DNA of 64,000 nucleotides from CAWCON01 sp963797185. Lineage in GTDB: Bacteria; Patescibacteriota; Saccharimonadia; Saccharimonadales; UBA4665. Within the stretch, counting starts at the first letter, position 1. Each line of letters starts with the position of its first letter. Below the pieces are notes generated by a model. That model had not been told where the DNA came from. It ran no database searches and saw only the letters and a list, made by a program, of their open reading frames with translations. The stretch spans positions 415,077 through 479,076 of the forward strand of contig CAWCON010000001.1 of NCBI GenBank assembly GCA_963797185.1, in the 5' to 3' direction. Below are positions 32,830 through 41,136 of this stretch, piece after piece. The position numbers and the translations under genes are program-made.

Positions 32830-33533
32830 ACTTCATAACCACCGTAATAATCAAGTACTAAATTACTTCTTGACACGCCGAGGTGGATTAATTCCTTATT
32901 AAGTCTATCAACCATTTTGTCTGACCCAGCTAAGTATATTAATGCGCTATTGGTTTGGTGGCCGACAAAATCTAAAATTCTTTTTCCGTCTAATGTACCA
33001 GTTTGCCCTTGCCAATTACTTTTGGGATGATGGACGATAGTTAAACGGTTCATTCTATAGCTCGAGAATAACTCTTCGGCAATCAAATCATCTTGATTCT
33101 CGACGGCATACATAAAACTGATAGTACGTTTTAGATGATTGTGATGTAACCACTTAACAATACTAACAAAAGGAGTAGCGCCAATTCCCCCGGCAATAAA
33201 AAAAAGTGGTATAGAAGGATCAATTGGTAGCACGAAATCACCAATTGGTTCAAGTAAATGGATCACCGAGCCTTTCTTTAAGCGCAATAATTCACGCTTA
33301 AAGCTGCTGCTTGCGTTACTATAGCGAGTTGTAAAAGAGATCATTGGCAAGTCATTGGGGGTGCTAGTAAGGGTAAACCAGCGGGTGATCCCGCGATCAT
33401 CGGCCATGGTATGGGGTAAATCGAATTCAATATACTGTCCTGGAATAAAACTAATCGGTTGCACAACCCGAAACCAGAAACTAATGATACTGGTCGACTC
33501 ATGTTCAAGATGATCAAAAACAGCATCAAACAT
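32826..33533 (-). CDS. Ferredoxin reductase-like FAD/NAD(P)H oxidoreductase
   Basis: A 235-residue FNR-superfamily protein. The FAD-binding barrel includes FIPGQYIEFDLPH and TRWFTLTSTPNDLPMISFTTRY (R-x-Y-S/T-x-S-like), with GSVIHLLEPIGDF. The NAD(P) domain begins FFIAGGIGATPFVSIVKW and includes AGSDKMVDRLNKEL. It lacks any [2Fe-2S] or flavodoxin domain, so it must pass electrons to a separate partner, unknown here. TATACT (33540-33545, minus strand) is six bases before the ATG, so it is leaderless. Its end overlaps the thioredoxin-reductase fusion gene, and both belong to a redox block. Confidence 0.88.
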   Translation of the reverse strand: MFDAVFDHLEHESTSIISFWFRVVQPISFIPGQYIEFDLPHTMADDRGITRWFTLTSTPNDLPMISFTTRYSNASSSFKRELLRLKKGSVIHLLEPIGDFVLPIDPSIPLFFIAGGIGATPFVSIVKWLHHNHLKRTISFMYAVENQDDLIAEELFSSYRMNRLTIVHHPKSNWQGQTGTLDGKRILDFVGHQTNSALIYLAGSDKMVDRLNKELIHLGVSRSNLVLDYYGGYEV

Positions 33534-33651
33534 GTCAATAGTATAGTCGATTTAACTTGTATTGGAGGACCTGTCCTACTTTTCGTCCTTCAGGACTCAT
33601 CAGCACAAATTCTTATTTGTGGAAGTAGTTAAGTGAGGGAGACGAGAAAGG

Positions 33652-33706
33652 GATTGAAAGTGGTGGCGCGAACGCGAGCTGGTGCTCTGGCGCCACCACT
33701 CCAATC
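33652..33706 (-). terminator. Large hairpin after the 167-residue hypothetical gene
   Basis: Arms AGTGGTGGCGC (33659-33669) and GCGCCACCACT (33690-33700) pair over 11 bases. They are extended by GATTG/CAATC at 33652-33656 and 33702-33706 across a small internal loop. It lies 19 bases after a minus-strand stop codon. The downstream tail CCCTTTCTCG is only weakly T-rich, so termination is likely but not certain. Confidence 0.6.
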
Positions 33707-33724
33707 GATGTTTCGCTAGTCGTG

Positions 33725-34228
33725 TCAGCCTATTACGGTACGGGCCATGAGTTTTAATGCCTCAGACTCAACGAAGAGCTCATTCTCGGCCAACGCAATG
33801 AGAAGGTATACATTGTCATCGTTGACAATGCGGAGCATCTCGATGTGTTGGACCTGTGAGAATAGAGAAAAAGCATTAGTGGTCTCATCGGCAATTTCGT
33901 GATAATGCTCGCGACGATCGGCTACTTCGAAAACCTGCTTGTCTTTGCTGGACCCGACGCCGTATAGGTTGCCGTCACACATACCGCGAATGGTAAAGGT
34001 TGCAAAGAATGGCTTCGTAATAGGGGGCTTTAGGTAGAGAGAGAATTTCTCCCCTTCTGGATCGAAGACATTCATTGCTTCTCGGATGTAGCCTTTTGGG
34101 ATAGCGTTGTTGGTTGCCCGAACCGCTGAGTCAAGAATCTCATTCATATGGCTGACTATTACCAAATTCCATAGTCTCCGCTGAATGCTATTGGTGTCTA
34201 GGTCGGTTGGACAAGTAATGACTTTCAT
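33725..34228 (-). CDS. Hypothetical protein, 167 residues
   Basis: Not recognised. It is soluble, beginning MKVITCPTDLDTNSIQRRLW, with no membrane helix or cofactor motif. The middle part (PPITKPFFATFTIRGMCDGNLYGVG) looks beta-rich, and the C-terminus is helical and acidic. The region seems somewhat more GC-rich than its neighbours. Unlike most isolated genes here it has a leader with a ribosome site (GAGGTGAG before the ATG), a palindrome near its transcription start and a large hairpin at its end. Together these suggest a separately regulated, perhaps acquired gene. No function is claimed. Confidence 0.55.
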   Translation of the reverse strand: MKVITCPTDLDTNSIQRRLWNLVIVSHMNEILDSAVRATNNAIPKGYIREAMNVFDPEGEKFSLYLKPPITKPFFATFTIRGMCDGNLYGVGSSKDKQVFEVADRREHYHEIADETTNAFSLFSQVQHIEMLRIVNDDNVYLLIALAENELFVESEALKLMARTVIG

Positions 34229-34250
34229 CTCACCTCACTTAAAAAGAGCG

Positions 34251-34280
34251 TCTAGCAATTTGCTAGAACACCATAGTATA
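34251..34280 (-). promoter_or_regulatory. Promoter and palindrome of the 167-residue hypothetical gene
   Basis: Minus-strand TATACT (34280-34275) is followed seven bases later by the 17-bp palindrome TCTAGCAA-A-TTGCTAGA (34267-34251). The palindrome should therefore occupy about +1 to +17. It may be an operator or a 5'-end hairpin protecting the mRNA. Confidence 0.55.
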
Positions 34281-34438
34281 GAATGGTGATGATGTGAATT
34301 CAAGAAAATGATCTAAAACAAAAAAAGGACGATAATTATTGATGTTGATTGTTAAGAAATTACCTTGGCTCAAGATGTTTGGTGTACAATAACGCTCAGG
34401 TAGCGGTATCCCGCAAAGCAAAAAAATAAGGAGTAAGT

Positions 34439-34978
34439 ATGGCTGATTTTAATAAATTAATTGAACCGGGAGATTATCAAAACGGAAATGTTAATACGGT
34501 TGTTGAGATTCCAGAAGGATCGATCCTGAAAATTGAATGGGATAGAAAGATGGCTATCTTCAAACTGGATAGGGTTGAACCCAGTATTTTCGCCAAACCT
34601 GTTAATTATGGATTTATTCCAGGTACTTTAGATGAAGATGGTGATGAACTTGATACGCTGATTGTTTGCACGCAAGCTATTCCAACAGGTACTTGTCTTG
34701 AAGCAAATGTTATTGGCGTGCTTAACTTTGAAGATGATGGTGATATGGACTATAAGATTGTAGTTGTACCAGCAGATGATCGTGATAGCGGAGACTCGAT
34801 TCACTCATTGGACGATCTAGGCGAACGTTGGAAACAGAAAATTGAGCATCACTTCACTCACTACAAAGATTTAAAGAAGCCAGGTTCAACAAAAGTCATG
34901 GGATGGGGTGATGTGGCAGCGGCGCAAGCAGTGATTAAATCATCAATTGAACGCTACAAACAAACTGATCGTAGCTAA
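34439..34978 (+). CDS. ppa: Inorganic pyrophosphatase, family I
   Basis: Hydrolyses pyrophosphate, pulling forward nucleotide and tRNA-charging reactions. The 179 residues contain the hallmark acidic clusters: VVEIPEGSILKIEWDRK, VNYGFIPGTLDEDGDELDTLIV (metal ligands in DEDGDELD), VIGVLNFEDDGDMDYKIVVVP and HHFTHYKDLKKPG. Length and motifs are typical of bacterial hexameric enzymes. A TACAAT box near 34385 starts a leader of about 47 bases with a strong AAGGAG before the ATG, as expected of a highly expressed gene. It precedes the gap cluster, with its own promoter region between. Confidence 0.95.
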   Translation: MADFNKLIEPGDYQNGNVNTVVEIPEGSILKIEWDRKMAIFKLDRVEPSIFAKPVNYGFIPGTLDEDGDELDTLIVCTQAIPTGTCLEANVIGVLNFEDDGDMDYKIVVVPADDRDSGDSIHSLDDLGERWKQKIEHHFTHYKDLKKPGSTKVMGWGDVAAAQAVIKSSIERYKQTDRS

Positions 34979-35085
34979 AATATCTCATCTTAGCAACAAC
35001 GGTTGCATCATACCGGTTATCCTTCTACAATAGTAGTTAGAAAAAGTGCTATGAAAGATTACAAAATAGAAAGGAAAATAAAAAA

Positions 35086-36120
35086 ATGAAAACTCGGGTG
35101 GGTATTAATGGTTTCGGACGTATCGGACGGAATGCTTTTAAAGTTGCTTTTGAGCGTGATGACATCGAGATTGTAGCCATTAACGATTTAACGGATACAA
35201 AAACTTTGGCTCACCTGCTGAAACATGATTCATCATATGGCACGTATCAATATGAAGTTGGCTTTGACGACCAAAATATTATCGTTAAAGATCATAAGAT
35301 CAAGGTAATTGCCGAAAAAGATCCGGCTGCGTTGCCGTGGAAGGATAACAACATCGATGTTGTTATTGAGTCGACTGGTTTCTTTGTTGACCCGTCTAAA
35401 GCTCGTGCGCATATCGATGCAGGGGCAAAAAAAGTTGTGATTAGCGCACCTGCTAAAGGTGACGGCGCCACAACGATTGTGCTTGGCGTGAATGAAGATA
35501 AATTAGAGACAGCCAGCGATATAATCAGCAATGCTAGTTGTACTACCAACTGTATTACTCCAGTTGCAGCTGTCATTGAATCGAATTTTGGCATTGATAA
35601 AGCTATGATGACAACGGTGCACAGTTACACGGCGAGTCAACGCTTACAGGACGCACCCGCTAAAGATTTACGCGAAGCAAGAGCAGCAGCAGAGAACATT
35701 GTCCCAACAACAACAGGTGCATCAATTGCAGCCGCACAAGCGTTGCCGGCTTTACAGGGCATATTTGGCGGCCTTAGCGTCCGTGTACCTACTCCTGTCG
35801 TGTCATTGTCTGATTTTAGTATTATCACTAAACGCGATGTAACCGCTGAAGAAGTGAATGCGGCTTTCAAAAAAGCAGCCACTGAACCATTCTATCAAGG
35901 CATATTGGCAGTTACCGAAGAGGAATTAGTCAGCAGCGATTTCATAGGTAATAGTCATTCATGTATCGTCGATCTTAAACTAACGGCAGTTGTTGGCGGC
36001 AGTATGTTAAAGGTAATTGCTTGGTACGATAATGAATGGGGCTACAGTAATCGCTTGGTTGAAGTTGTAGCAGATGTTGGCCGTTTACTGCATAAGGGCC
36101 AGGCGCACGAACACGAGTAA
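35086..36120 (+). CDS. gapA: Glyceraldehyde-3-phosphate dehydrogenase
   Basis: Oxidises glyceraldehyde 3-phosphate with phosphate to 1,3-bisphosphoglycerate. The N-terminal Rossmann fold is VGINGFGRIGRNAFK with INDLTD; the catalytic cysteine lies in SNASCTTNCITPV and the partner His in MTTVHSYTASQRLQD. The C-terminal YDNEWGYSNRL completes the family set. At 344 residues it is full length. Ribosome site AAGGAAA precedes the ATG. It leads a tight run rpiB-rpe-tktN-tktC-fba-pfkB with gaps of 1-35 bases or overlaps, so the whole set is probably one operon of lower glycolysis and pentose phosphate steps. Confidence 0.97.
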   Translation: MKTRVGINGFGRIGRNAFKVAFERDDIEIVAINDLTDTKTLAHLLKHDSSYGTYQYEVGFDDQNIIVKDHKIKVIAEKDPAALPWKDNNIDVVIESTGFFVDPSKARAHIDAGAKKVVISAPAKGDGATTIVLGVNEDKLETASDIISNASCTTNCITPVAAVIESNFGIDKAMMTTVHSYTASQRLQDAPAKDLREARAAAENIVPTTTGASIAAAQALPALQGIFGGLSVRVPTPVVSLSDFSIITKRDVTAEEVNAAFKKAATEPFYQGILAVTEEELVSSDFIGNSHSCIVDLKLTAVVGGSMLKVIAWYDNEWGYSNRLVEVVADVGRLLHKGQAHEHE

Positions 36121-36121
36121 G

Positions 36122-36568
36122 ATGAATATTTATATTGGTACGGATCACAACGGCTTTACACTGAAGGAAGAGCTTGTTACATTCTTACGTCAGTCTGGGC
36201 ATAATGTCACTGATGAAGGGAATAAGAAATTTGACGCCGAAGATGATTTTCCGCAGTTTGCCGGCCGAGTGATTGGTGCCATGCTCACTAGCGATGACCC
36301 TGATCCCAGGGGTATATTAATCTGCGGATCGGGTCAGGGAATGTGTATGACCGCCAATCGATTTAAGGGGATTAGGGCGAGCGTTGTTTGGGATCTCTAT
36401 GAAGCCAGAGCTTCACGTAATGATGATGACAGCAACGTATTGTGCTTACCAGCCAGAGTATTAAAAGCAGATAAGGTAAATGCTATTGTCCAAACGTGGC
36501 TTACAACGCCATTTGCTGATGCTGCTCGCTTTAAACGACGCATCAAAGAGATGGATCAATTGACATAA
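36122..36568 (+). CDS. rpiB: Ribose-5-phosphate isomerase B-like protein (RpiB/LacAB family)
   Basis: Interconverts ribose 5-phosphate and ribulose 5-phosphate. The 148-residue protein starts MNIYIGTDHNGFTLKEEL and has CGSGQGMCMTANRFKGIRA with the catalytic Cys of RpiB. RASRNDDDSNVLCLPARVL supplies the conserved Asn-Val-L stretch. The start at 36122, one base after the gap stop codon, is chosen because the family begins there; upstream ATGs lie inside gap. Related LacA/LacB and other sugar isomerases share these motifs, but placement between gap, rpe and transketolase favours RpiB. Confidence 0.9.
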   Translation: MNIYIGTDHNGFTLKEELVTFLRQSGHNVTDEGNKKFDAEDDFPQFAGRVIGAMLTSDDPDPRGILICGSGQGMCMTANRFKGIRASVVWDLYEARASRNDDDSNVLCLPARVLKADKVNAIVQTWLTTPFADAARFKRRIKEMDQLT

Positions 36569-36576
36569 GTAGGCCT

Positions 36577-37227
36577 ATGGTAGATATTTGTCCAACTGTT
36601 ACGGTTGATGATGCTTTGCTGTATCGCCAGCAAATCGAAAAAATTGCTGATTTCGCAATCAGGATTCATATTGATGTATCTGACGGAATATTTTCTCCTG
36701 TTAAGTTGATCCCAATCGATCAAATTTGGTGGCCCGGCGGAGTTCGCGCTGACCTTCATGTTATGTATAAAAATCCCTTTGATTATGTTGATTTGTATGT
36801 CAGTTTGGGTCCGCAATTAGTAATTGTCCATGCAGAAGCTGAGGGAGACTTTTCTAAATTTGCCAGTATTCTCCATCATCATGGGATTGAAGTTGGTTTA
36901 GCCCTCCTACCAGAGACAAAAGTTGAAACAATCAGACCCGCAATAGGGGTTGTCGATCATGTATTAATCTTCTCTGGAGAGCTTGGCCGTTATGGAGGCC
37001 ATGCTGATCTTAGTTTACTTGAGAAAGCAACGCTTCTCCGCTCCATGAAGCCACAACTTGAAATTGGATGGGATGGTGGTGTTAATGACCAGAATGCAAA
37101 GCAACTTGGCAGAGGAGGAATTGACGTACTCAATGTCGGAAGTTTCATCGCTCATGCCAATTCACCGCTAGAAGCTTATGCTAAACTTAACATAGTAACA
37201 AACCATCAAAATGAACCATCTACTTAG
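36577..37227 (+). CDS. rpe: Ribulose-phosphate 3-epimerase-like protein
   Basis: Interconverts ribulose 5-phosphate and xylulose 5-phosphate. The 216-residue TIM barrel keeps the metal-binding positions: IHIDVSDGIF (Asp), ADLHVMYKNP (His), IVHAEAE (His) and IGWDGGV (Asp). VGLALLPET and DVLNVGSFIA give the phosphate-binding end. It is more diverged than typical Rpe: the loop after HVLIFSGE lacks the usual M-x-V-x-P-G-F-G-G-Q. Substrate could therefore differ (a related hexulose phosphate), though the operon context supports Rpe. It overlaps the transketolase gene by 17 bases. Confidence 0.82.
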   Translation: MVDICPTVTVDDALLYRQQIEKIADFAIRIHIDVSDGIFSPVKLIPIDQIWWPGGVRADLHVMYKNPFDYVDLYVSLGPQLVIVHAEAEGDFSKFASILHHHGIEVGLALLPETKVETIRPAIGVVDHVLIFSGELGRYGGHADLSLLEKATLLRSMKPQLEIGWDGGVNDQNAKQLGRGGIDVLNVGSFIAHANSPLEAYAKLNIVTNHQNEPST

Positions 37228-38098
37228 TATTCAAGATCTCGAACTAAAAGCAAATACAATCCGCCAGGATATTATAAAAATGCTAGAACATGCCGGCAGT
37301 GGACACTCCGCTGGTCCGCTAGGTTTGGCGGATATATTTACGGCACTTTACTTTGATATCCTAAAACATGATCCGAAAAAACCGGATTGGCAAGATAGGG
37401 ATATTCTAATACTGAGTAATGGGCATACTGTCCCGGTTCGTTACGCCACAATGGCTGAAGCAGGTTATTTTCCAGTCGAGGAGCTAATGACGCTTCGACA
37501 GCTTGGTTCAAGGCTTCAGGGCCACCCTGAACGACTTCGTTTACCAGGGCTTGAGACGACGAGTGGTCCATTGGGTAGTGGTTTGAGTCAGTCGTGCGGT
37601 ATCGCCCTTGGTATGAGGATGGACCATATTACTCATCGATGGGTTTACGTAGTTATGGGTGATGGTGAACTTGACGAGGGTAATGTTTGGGAAGCCGCGA
37701 TGTTGGCGGCTAAGTATAAACTCAACAATGTTATCGCTATCGTCGATCGAAACAATATTCAAATAGATGGACCAACGGAAGCAATCATGCCACTTGAAAA
37801 TCTCGTTGCAAAATGGGAAGGTTTTGGTTGGCATGTTATAGAAATTGATGGCAACAATATCGAGGAAGTCATTGATGCGTGCGCTCTTGGCCGGGCGATT
37901 GTGGAAAAGCCAGTAGTCGTCCTAGCACACACTGTTCCGGGTAAAGGCGTTGATTTTATGGAATATGATTTTCGTTGGCATGGATCTCCACCGGGAATCC
38001 AGGATATTCCGGGTGCACCCGCTAAGAATGATCAGGCAAAAGTAGCATTAAGAGAACTCCGGACATTACGAGGCAAAATAAAAAGTGAGGCTGATTAA
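37211..38098 (+). CDS. Transketolase, N-terminal (ThDP-binding) subunit
   Basis: A 295-residue first half of a split transketolase, which moves two-carbon units between sugar phosphates. It has EHAGSGHSAGPLGLADIF at the start, the thiamine diphosphate motif VVMGDGELDEGNVWEAAMLA to NVIAIVDRNN, and HTVPGKGVDFME near the end. The second half is encoded by the next gene, one base later. Split transketolases occur in archaea, many Firmicutes and Patescibacteria. The start overlaps rpe, so translation is coupled. Together with rpe, rpiB and fba this supplies the non-oxidative pentose phosphate pathway. Confidence 0.94.
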   Translation: MNHLLSIQDLELKANTIRQDIIKMLEHAGSGHSAGPLGLADIFTALYFDILKHDPKKPDWQDRDILILSNGHTVPVRYATMAEAGYFPVEELMTLRQLGSRLQGHPERLRLPGLETTSGPLGSGLSQSCGIALGMRMDHITHRWVYVVMGDGELDEGNVWEAAMLAAKYKLNNVIAIVDRNNIQIDGPTEAIMPLENLVAKWEGFGWHVIEIDGNNIEEVIDACALGRAIVEKPVVVLAHTVPGKGVDFMEYDFRWHGSPPGIQDIPGAPAKNDQAKVALRELRTLRGKIKSEAD

Positions 38099-38099
38099 T

Positions 38100-39083
38100 A
38101 TGTTTCAGCATCATTTAGTCGATAATCTGCTGAGTACCGATGTTACTAAAGAGTCAATTCGATCCGGTTTTGGCCGAGGATTATTGGAGGCCGGAAAACG
38201 GCATGAGAATATTGTGGCGGCATGTGCAGATTTGACCGATTCAACTAAGATGAATCTGTTTGCCGAAGCCTATCCCGAGCGTTTTATTGAAATCGGTGTT
38301 GCCGAACAAAATCTTGTCACTGTCGGTGCGGGTTTGGCGGCGATGGGTAAAATACCATTCGTCTCAAGTTATGCGGCGTTTAGCCCAGGCCGCAATTGGG
38401 AACAAATAAGGACAACGATTTGTCTTAATAATCGTCCAGTAAAAATTATCGGTTCGCACGCTGGACTTAGCGTTGGTCCAGACGGGGCAACGCACCAAAT
38501 GCTTGAAGACCTCGCACTTATGAGGGTTCTCCCAAATATGGTAGTAATTGCTCCGTGTGATTCTGTGGAAGCCGAAAAGGCGACGTTGGCTATGGCAATT
38601 GATCCTCGCCCAAACTACATGAGGCTTGCGCGTGAAGACACACCTATTATTACTACTCGTGCTACTCCCTTTGATCTTGGCAAGGCTTACGTGTTTCGGA
38701 CGGGTAAGGATATTACTTTGATTGGTACCGGGACTATGACTTATCACCTTTTGCTGGCGGCTGAACAACTGGCTAAAGATAACATTCAAGCCGAAGTTGT
38801 TCATGTTCCGGTCTTGAAACCACTTGACGCTGACACAATCCTTGGTAGTGTATCGAAAACCGGGGCCGTTGTTACTGCCGAGGAAGCTCAAATTAATGGA
38901 GGGCTTGGAGGAGCAATCGGGGAACTGTTGGGCGAATTTTTACCCGTCCCAATGAAGCGGATTGGTATGCAGGACCATTTTGGCGAATCGGGAGAACCTG
39001 AGGAGTTATTAATACATTTTGGTCTCGATGTTGAGCATATTATGCTAGCAGTTCGTGGAGTTTTAGATAGAAAGGATACGTAA
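38100..39083 (+). CDS. Transketolase, C-terminal (pyrimidine-binding) subunit
   Basis: The 327-residue second half of the split transketolase. IEIGVAEQNLVTVGAGLAAMGKIPFVSSYAAF carries the catalytic Glu and aromatic pocket for the ThDP pyrimidine. GSHAGLSVGPDGATHQMLEDL, RLAREDTPII and the C-terminal regulatory-like domain (GTGTMTYHLLLAAEQL, TAEEAQINGGLGGAIGELL) follow. I start at 38100, after the TAA of the first half; an upstream ATG at 38085 lies inside it. Both halves must be made for activity. Domain order matches known two-gene transketolases. Confidence 0.93.
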   Translation: MFQHHLVDNLLSTDVTKESIRSGFGRGLLEAGKRHENIVAACADLTDSTKMNLFAEAYPERFIEIGVAEQNLVTVGAGLAAMGKIPFVSSYAAFSPGRNWEQIRTTICLNNRPVKIIGSHAGLSVGPDGATHQMLEDLALMRVLPNMVVIAPCDSVEAEKATLAMAIDPRPNYMRLAREDTPIITTRATPFDLGKAYVFRTGKDITLIGTGTMTYHLLLAAEQLAKDNIQAEVVHVPVLKPLDADTILGSVSKTGAVVTAEEAQINGGLGGAIGELLGEFLPVPMKRIGMQDHFGESGEPEELLIHFGLDVEHIMLAVRGVLDRKDT

Positions 39084-39088
39084 GATAT

Positions 39089-40006
39089 ATGCCATTAACA
39101 CTAAGCCAAATAAGAACAAACACTCAGAAGGCACGTACCACGATGCAACGTGCCAGACAGGAGCACTTTGCTCTTGGTGCTTTCAACTTGGATGATGAGC
39201 CAACGCTGAGGGCTGTTGCCAAAGCTGCTGCTAGCAAAAAAGCTCCAGTCCTGGTTGAGGTCAGTCAAGGCGAAGTTGATACCATTGGCCTCGCGAATGT
39301 TCGCGATATGGTTGATAACTTTAAAGCAGAATTTGGTCTTGAGATTTACATTAACCTTGATCACAGTCCGAGTGTAGAAGCGGCTAAGGCAGGAATTGAA
39401 GCTGGTTTTGAATTTATTCATATCGATGTCAGCCAAGCGAATCATGATGCTTCAGATGAGGCGATTATTGCCGCAACTAAAGAAGTGGTCAATTATGCAA
39501 AGTTCACGGGGGCACTTGTAGAAAGCGAACCACATTATTTTGGTGGCGCATCAAATTTGTTTACTGAAAAGATTGATTACGAAGAAATTAAGAAAACATT
39601 CAGTACGCCTGAAGGAGCTCATAATTTTGTGACTGCGACCGGTATTGATACTTTTGCAGCAGCAATCGGTAACTTGCATGGTAAATACCCTGTTCCTAAG
39701 GTGCTTGATCTTGATTTACTGTCACGTATTCGTCAGACAATTACGTGTAATATTAGCCTTCATGGTGGCAGCGACACTCCGGGCCACTATTTTATAGATG
39801 CAGTAAAAATTGGTGTCACGAAAGTAAATATTAACACTGATATGCGCGTCGAGTACCGAAAAACACTTGAGAAAGCTTTGAGCGATAATCCTACAGAGTA
39901 TTCGGTTGCTAAGTTAGTTGACCGTTATGTTGTGCCAGCTGTTCAGGCAGTCGTGGAAAGTAAACTCGATAATTTTAATTCAGCAGGGAAAGCGCTTCCA
40001 AGTTGA
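39089..40006 (+). CDS. fba: Class II fructose-bisphosphate aldolase family protein
   Basis: A zinc-dependent aldolase cleaving fructose 1,6-bisphosphate (or a related ketose bisphosphate). The 305 residues include FALGAFNLDDEPTLRAV, INLDHSPS with the catalytic Asp and zinc His, ALVESEPHYFGG, TFAAAIGNLHGKYP (second zinc His) and ISLHGGSDTPGHYF (third zinc His plus phosphate loop). VTKVNINTDMRVEYRK closes the motif. Tagatose-bisphosphate aldolases share these motifs, so specificity is not certain. It follows tktC by five bases and precedes a PfkB kinase, giving a sugar-bisphosphate step in the same operon. Confidence 0.93.
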   Translation: MPLTLSQIRTNTQKARTTMQRARQEHFALGAFNLDDEPTLRAVAKAAASKKAPVLVEVSQGEVDTIGLANVRDMVDNFKAEFGLEIYINLDHSPSVEAAKAGIEAGFEFIHIDVSQANHDASDEAIIAATKEVVNYAKFTGALVESEPHYFGGASNLFTEKIDYEEIKKTFSTPEGAHNFVTATGIDTFAAAIGNLHGKYPVPKVLDLDLLSRIRQTITCNISLHGGSDTPGHYFIDAVKIGVTKVNINTDMRVEYRKTLEKALSDNPTEYSVAKLVDRYVVPAVQAVVESKLDNFNSAGKALPS

Positions 40007-40041
40007 TTGCGTGAACCTAATATGGGAAGATAATCATAAGC

Positions 40042-41079
40042 ATGAATAATGATGGGCAAACACAACCGCCTCCGATAGTAGGCACACAATTTGATGTTGT
40101 TAGCATTGGTGATGTGGTTACGGATGCATTTATCAAACTCTTTGATGATAAGGCGATGACCTATCAGAATGAGCAAGGTCAGTGGATTGCAATGCAGTAT
40201 GGTACAAAGCTACCGTTTGATTTTGCGAAGGTGATTGAAGGAGTTGGCAACGCGAGTAACGCGGCGGTAGCTTTTGCCCGACTGGGATTACGGAGTAGTT
40301 TTGTTACTAATGTTGGGGGCGACCAATTTGGACACGATATTATCAAGGCGCTTGGTAACAATAAAGTTGATACTCGGTTTGTTCGAATAAATCCCGATAA
40401 GATAAGTAATTATCATTATGTCTTGTGGTACAAAGAAGAACGGACGATTTTAATTAAACATGAAGAATATGATTATCACTGGCCACATTTACGCCCAAAC
40501 GAGGCGCCGCGTTGGGTATATTTCAGCTCCATTAGCGAGCATGCCATTCCTTATCATGACCAAGTGGCGGATTGGCTAGACCAAAACCCATCAGTTAAGC
40601 TTGCGTTTCAACCAGGCACCTTCCAGATGGAGGCCGGTGCTGAGCGTCTTAAACGAATTTATCAGAGATCTGAAGTACTTATCTTAAACAGAGAAGAGGC
40701 GGTGACGGTAGGCGGTGGTAACCACGAAGACGTCAATGATCTACTATCCCGATTGCATGCTCTTGGTCCCAAAATTGTAGTTATAACTGATGGACCATCT
40801 GGTGCCTATGCTTCTGACGGAACAAATCGTTTTAAGATGCCACTATACCCAGATATTGCTCCACCCTATGAGAGAACTGGCGCCGGTGATGCGTTTGCTT
40901 CAACCTTTGTCGCAGCACTCATTAAAGGAAATACAATTGAAGGTGCTTTGCAATGGGCGCCTATCAATTCCATGAGCGTTGTTCAGAAAATTGGTGCTCA
41001 AGAGGGGTTATTGAACGAACCCCAACTCGATGAATATTTACGGAAAGCTCCAGAGTGGTATAAACCTGAGCGAATGTAA
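40042..41079 (+). CDS. PfkB family carbohydrate kinase
   Basis: A 345-residue sugar kinase. The N-terminal part opens VVSIGDVVTDAF, then EGVGNASNAAVAFARLGLRSSFVTNVGGDQFGHDI, the first PfkB signature. C-terminal ILNREEAVTVGG, VVITDGPSGAYA and ERTGAGDAFASTFVAAL (second signature with catalytic Asp and anion hole) are intact. Possible substrates are ribose, fructose 6-phosphate or adenosine. Placement after fba suggests phosphofructokinase-like use in the same pathway, but this is inference. The gap of 35 bases contains GATAAT (near 40031) seven bases before the ATG, which could be a second, internal leaderless promoter. Confidence 0.88.
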   Translation: MNNDGQTQPPPIVGTQFDVVSIGDVVTDAFIKLFDDKAMTYQNEQGQWIAMQYGTKLPFDFAKVIEGVGNASNAAVAFARLGLRSSFVTNVGGDQFGHDIIKALGNNKVDTRFVRINPDKISNYHYVLWYKEERTILIKHEEYDYHWPHLRPNEAPRWVYFSSISEHAIPYHDQVADWLDQNPSVKLAFQPGTFQMEAGAERLKRIYQRSEVLILNREEAVTVGGGNHEDVNDLLSRLHALGPKIVVITDGPSGAYASDGTNRFKMPLYPDIAPPYERTGAGDAFASTFVAALIKGNTIEGALQWAPINSMSVVQKIGAQEGLLNEPQLDEYLRKAPEWYKPERM

Positions 41080-41136
41080 ATACTACCATAGTGACCCGGT
41101 GTCGCTTATGGTAATCTGAAGAATACAATGACGCGG

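Noticed and set aside
33566..33595. Several short AGGAC/GTCCT complementary words
   Set aside because: Alternative pairings are possible, but stems are only five bases; not enough for a riboswitch or attenuator claim.
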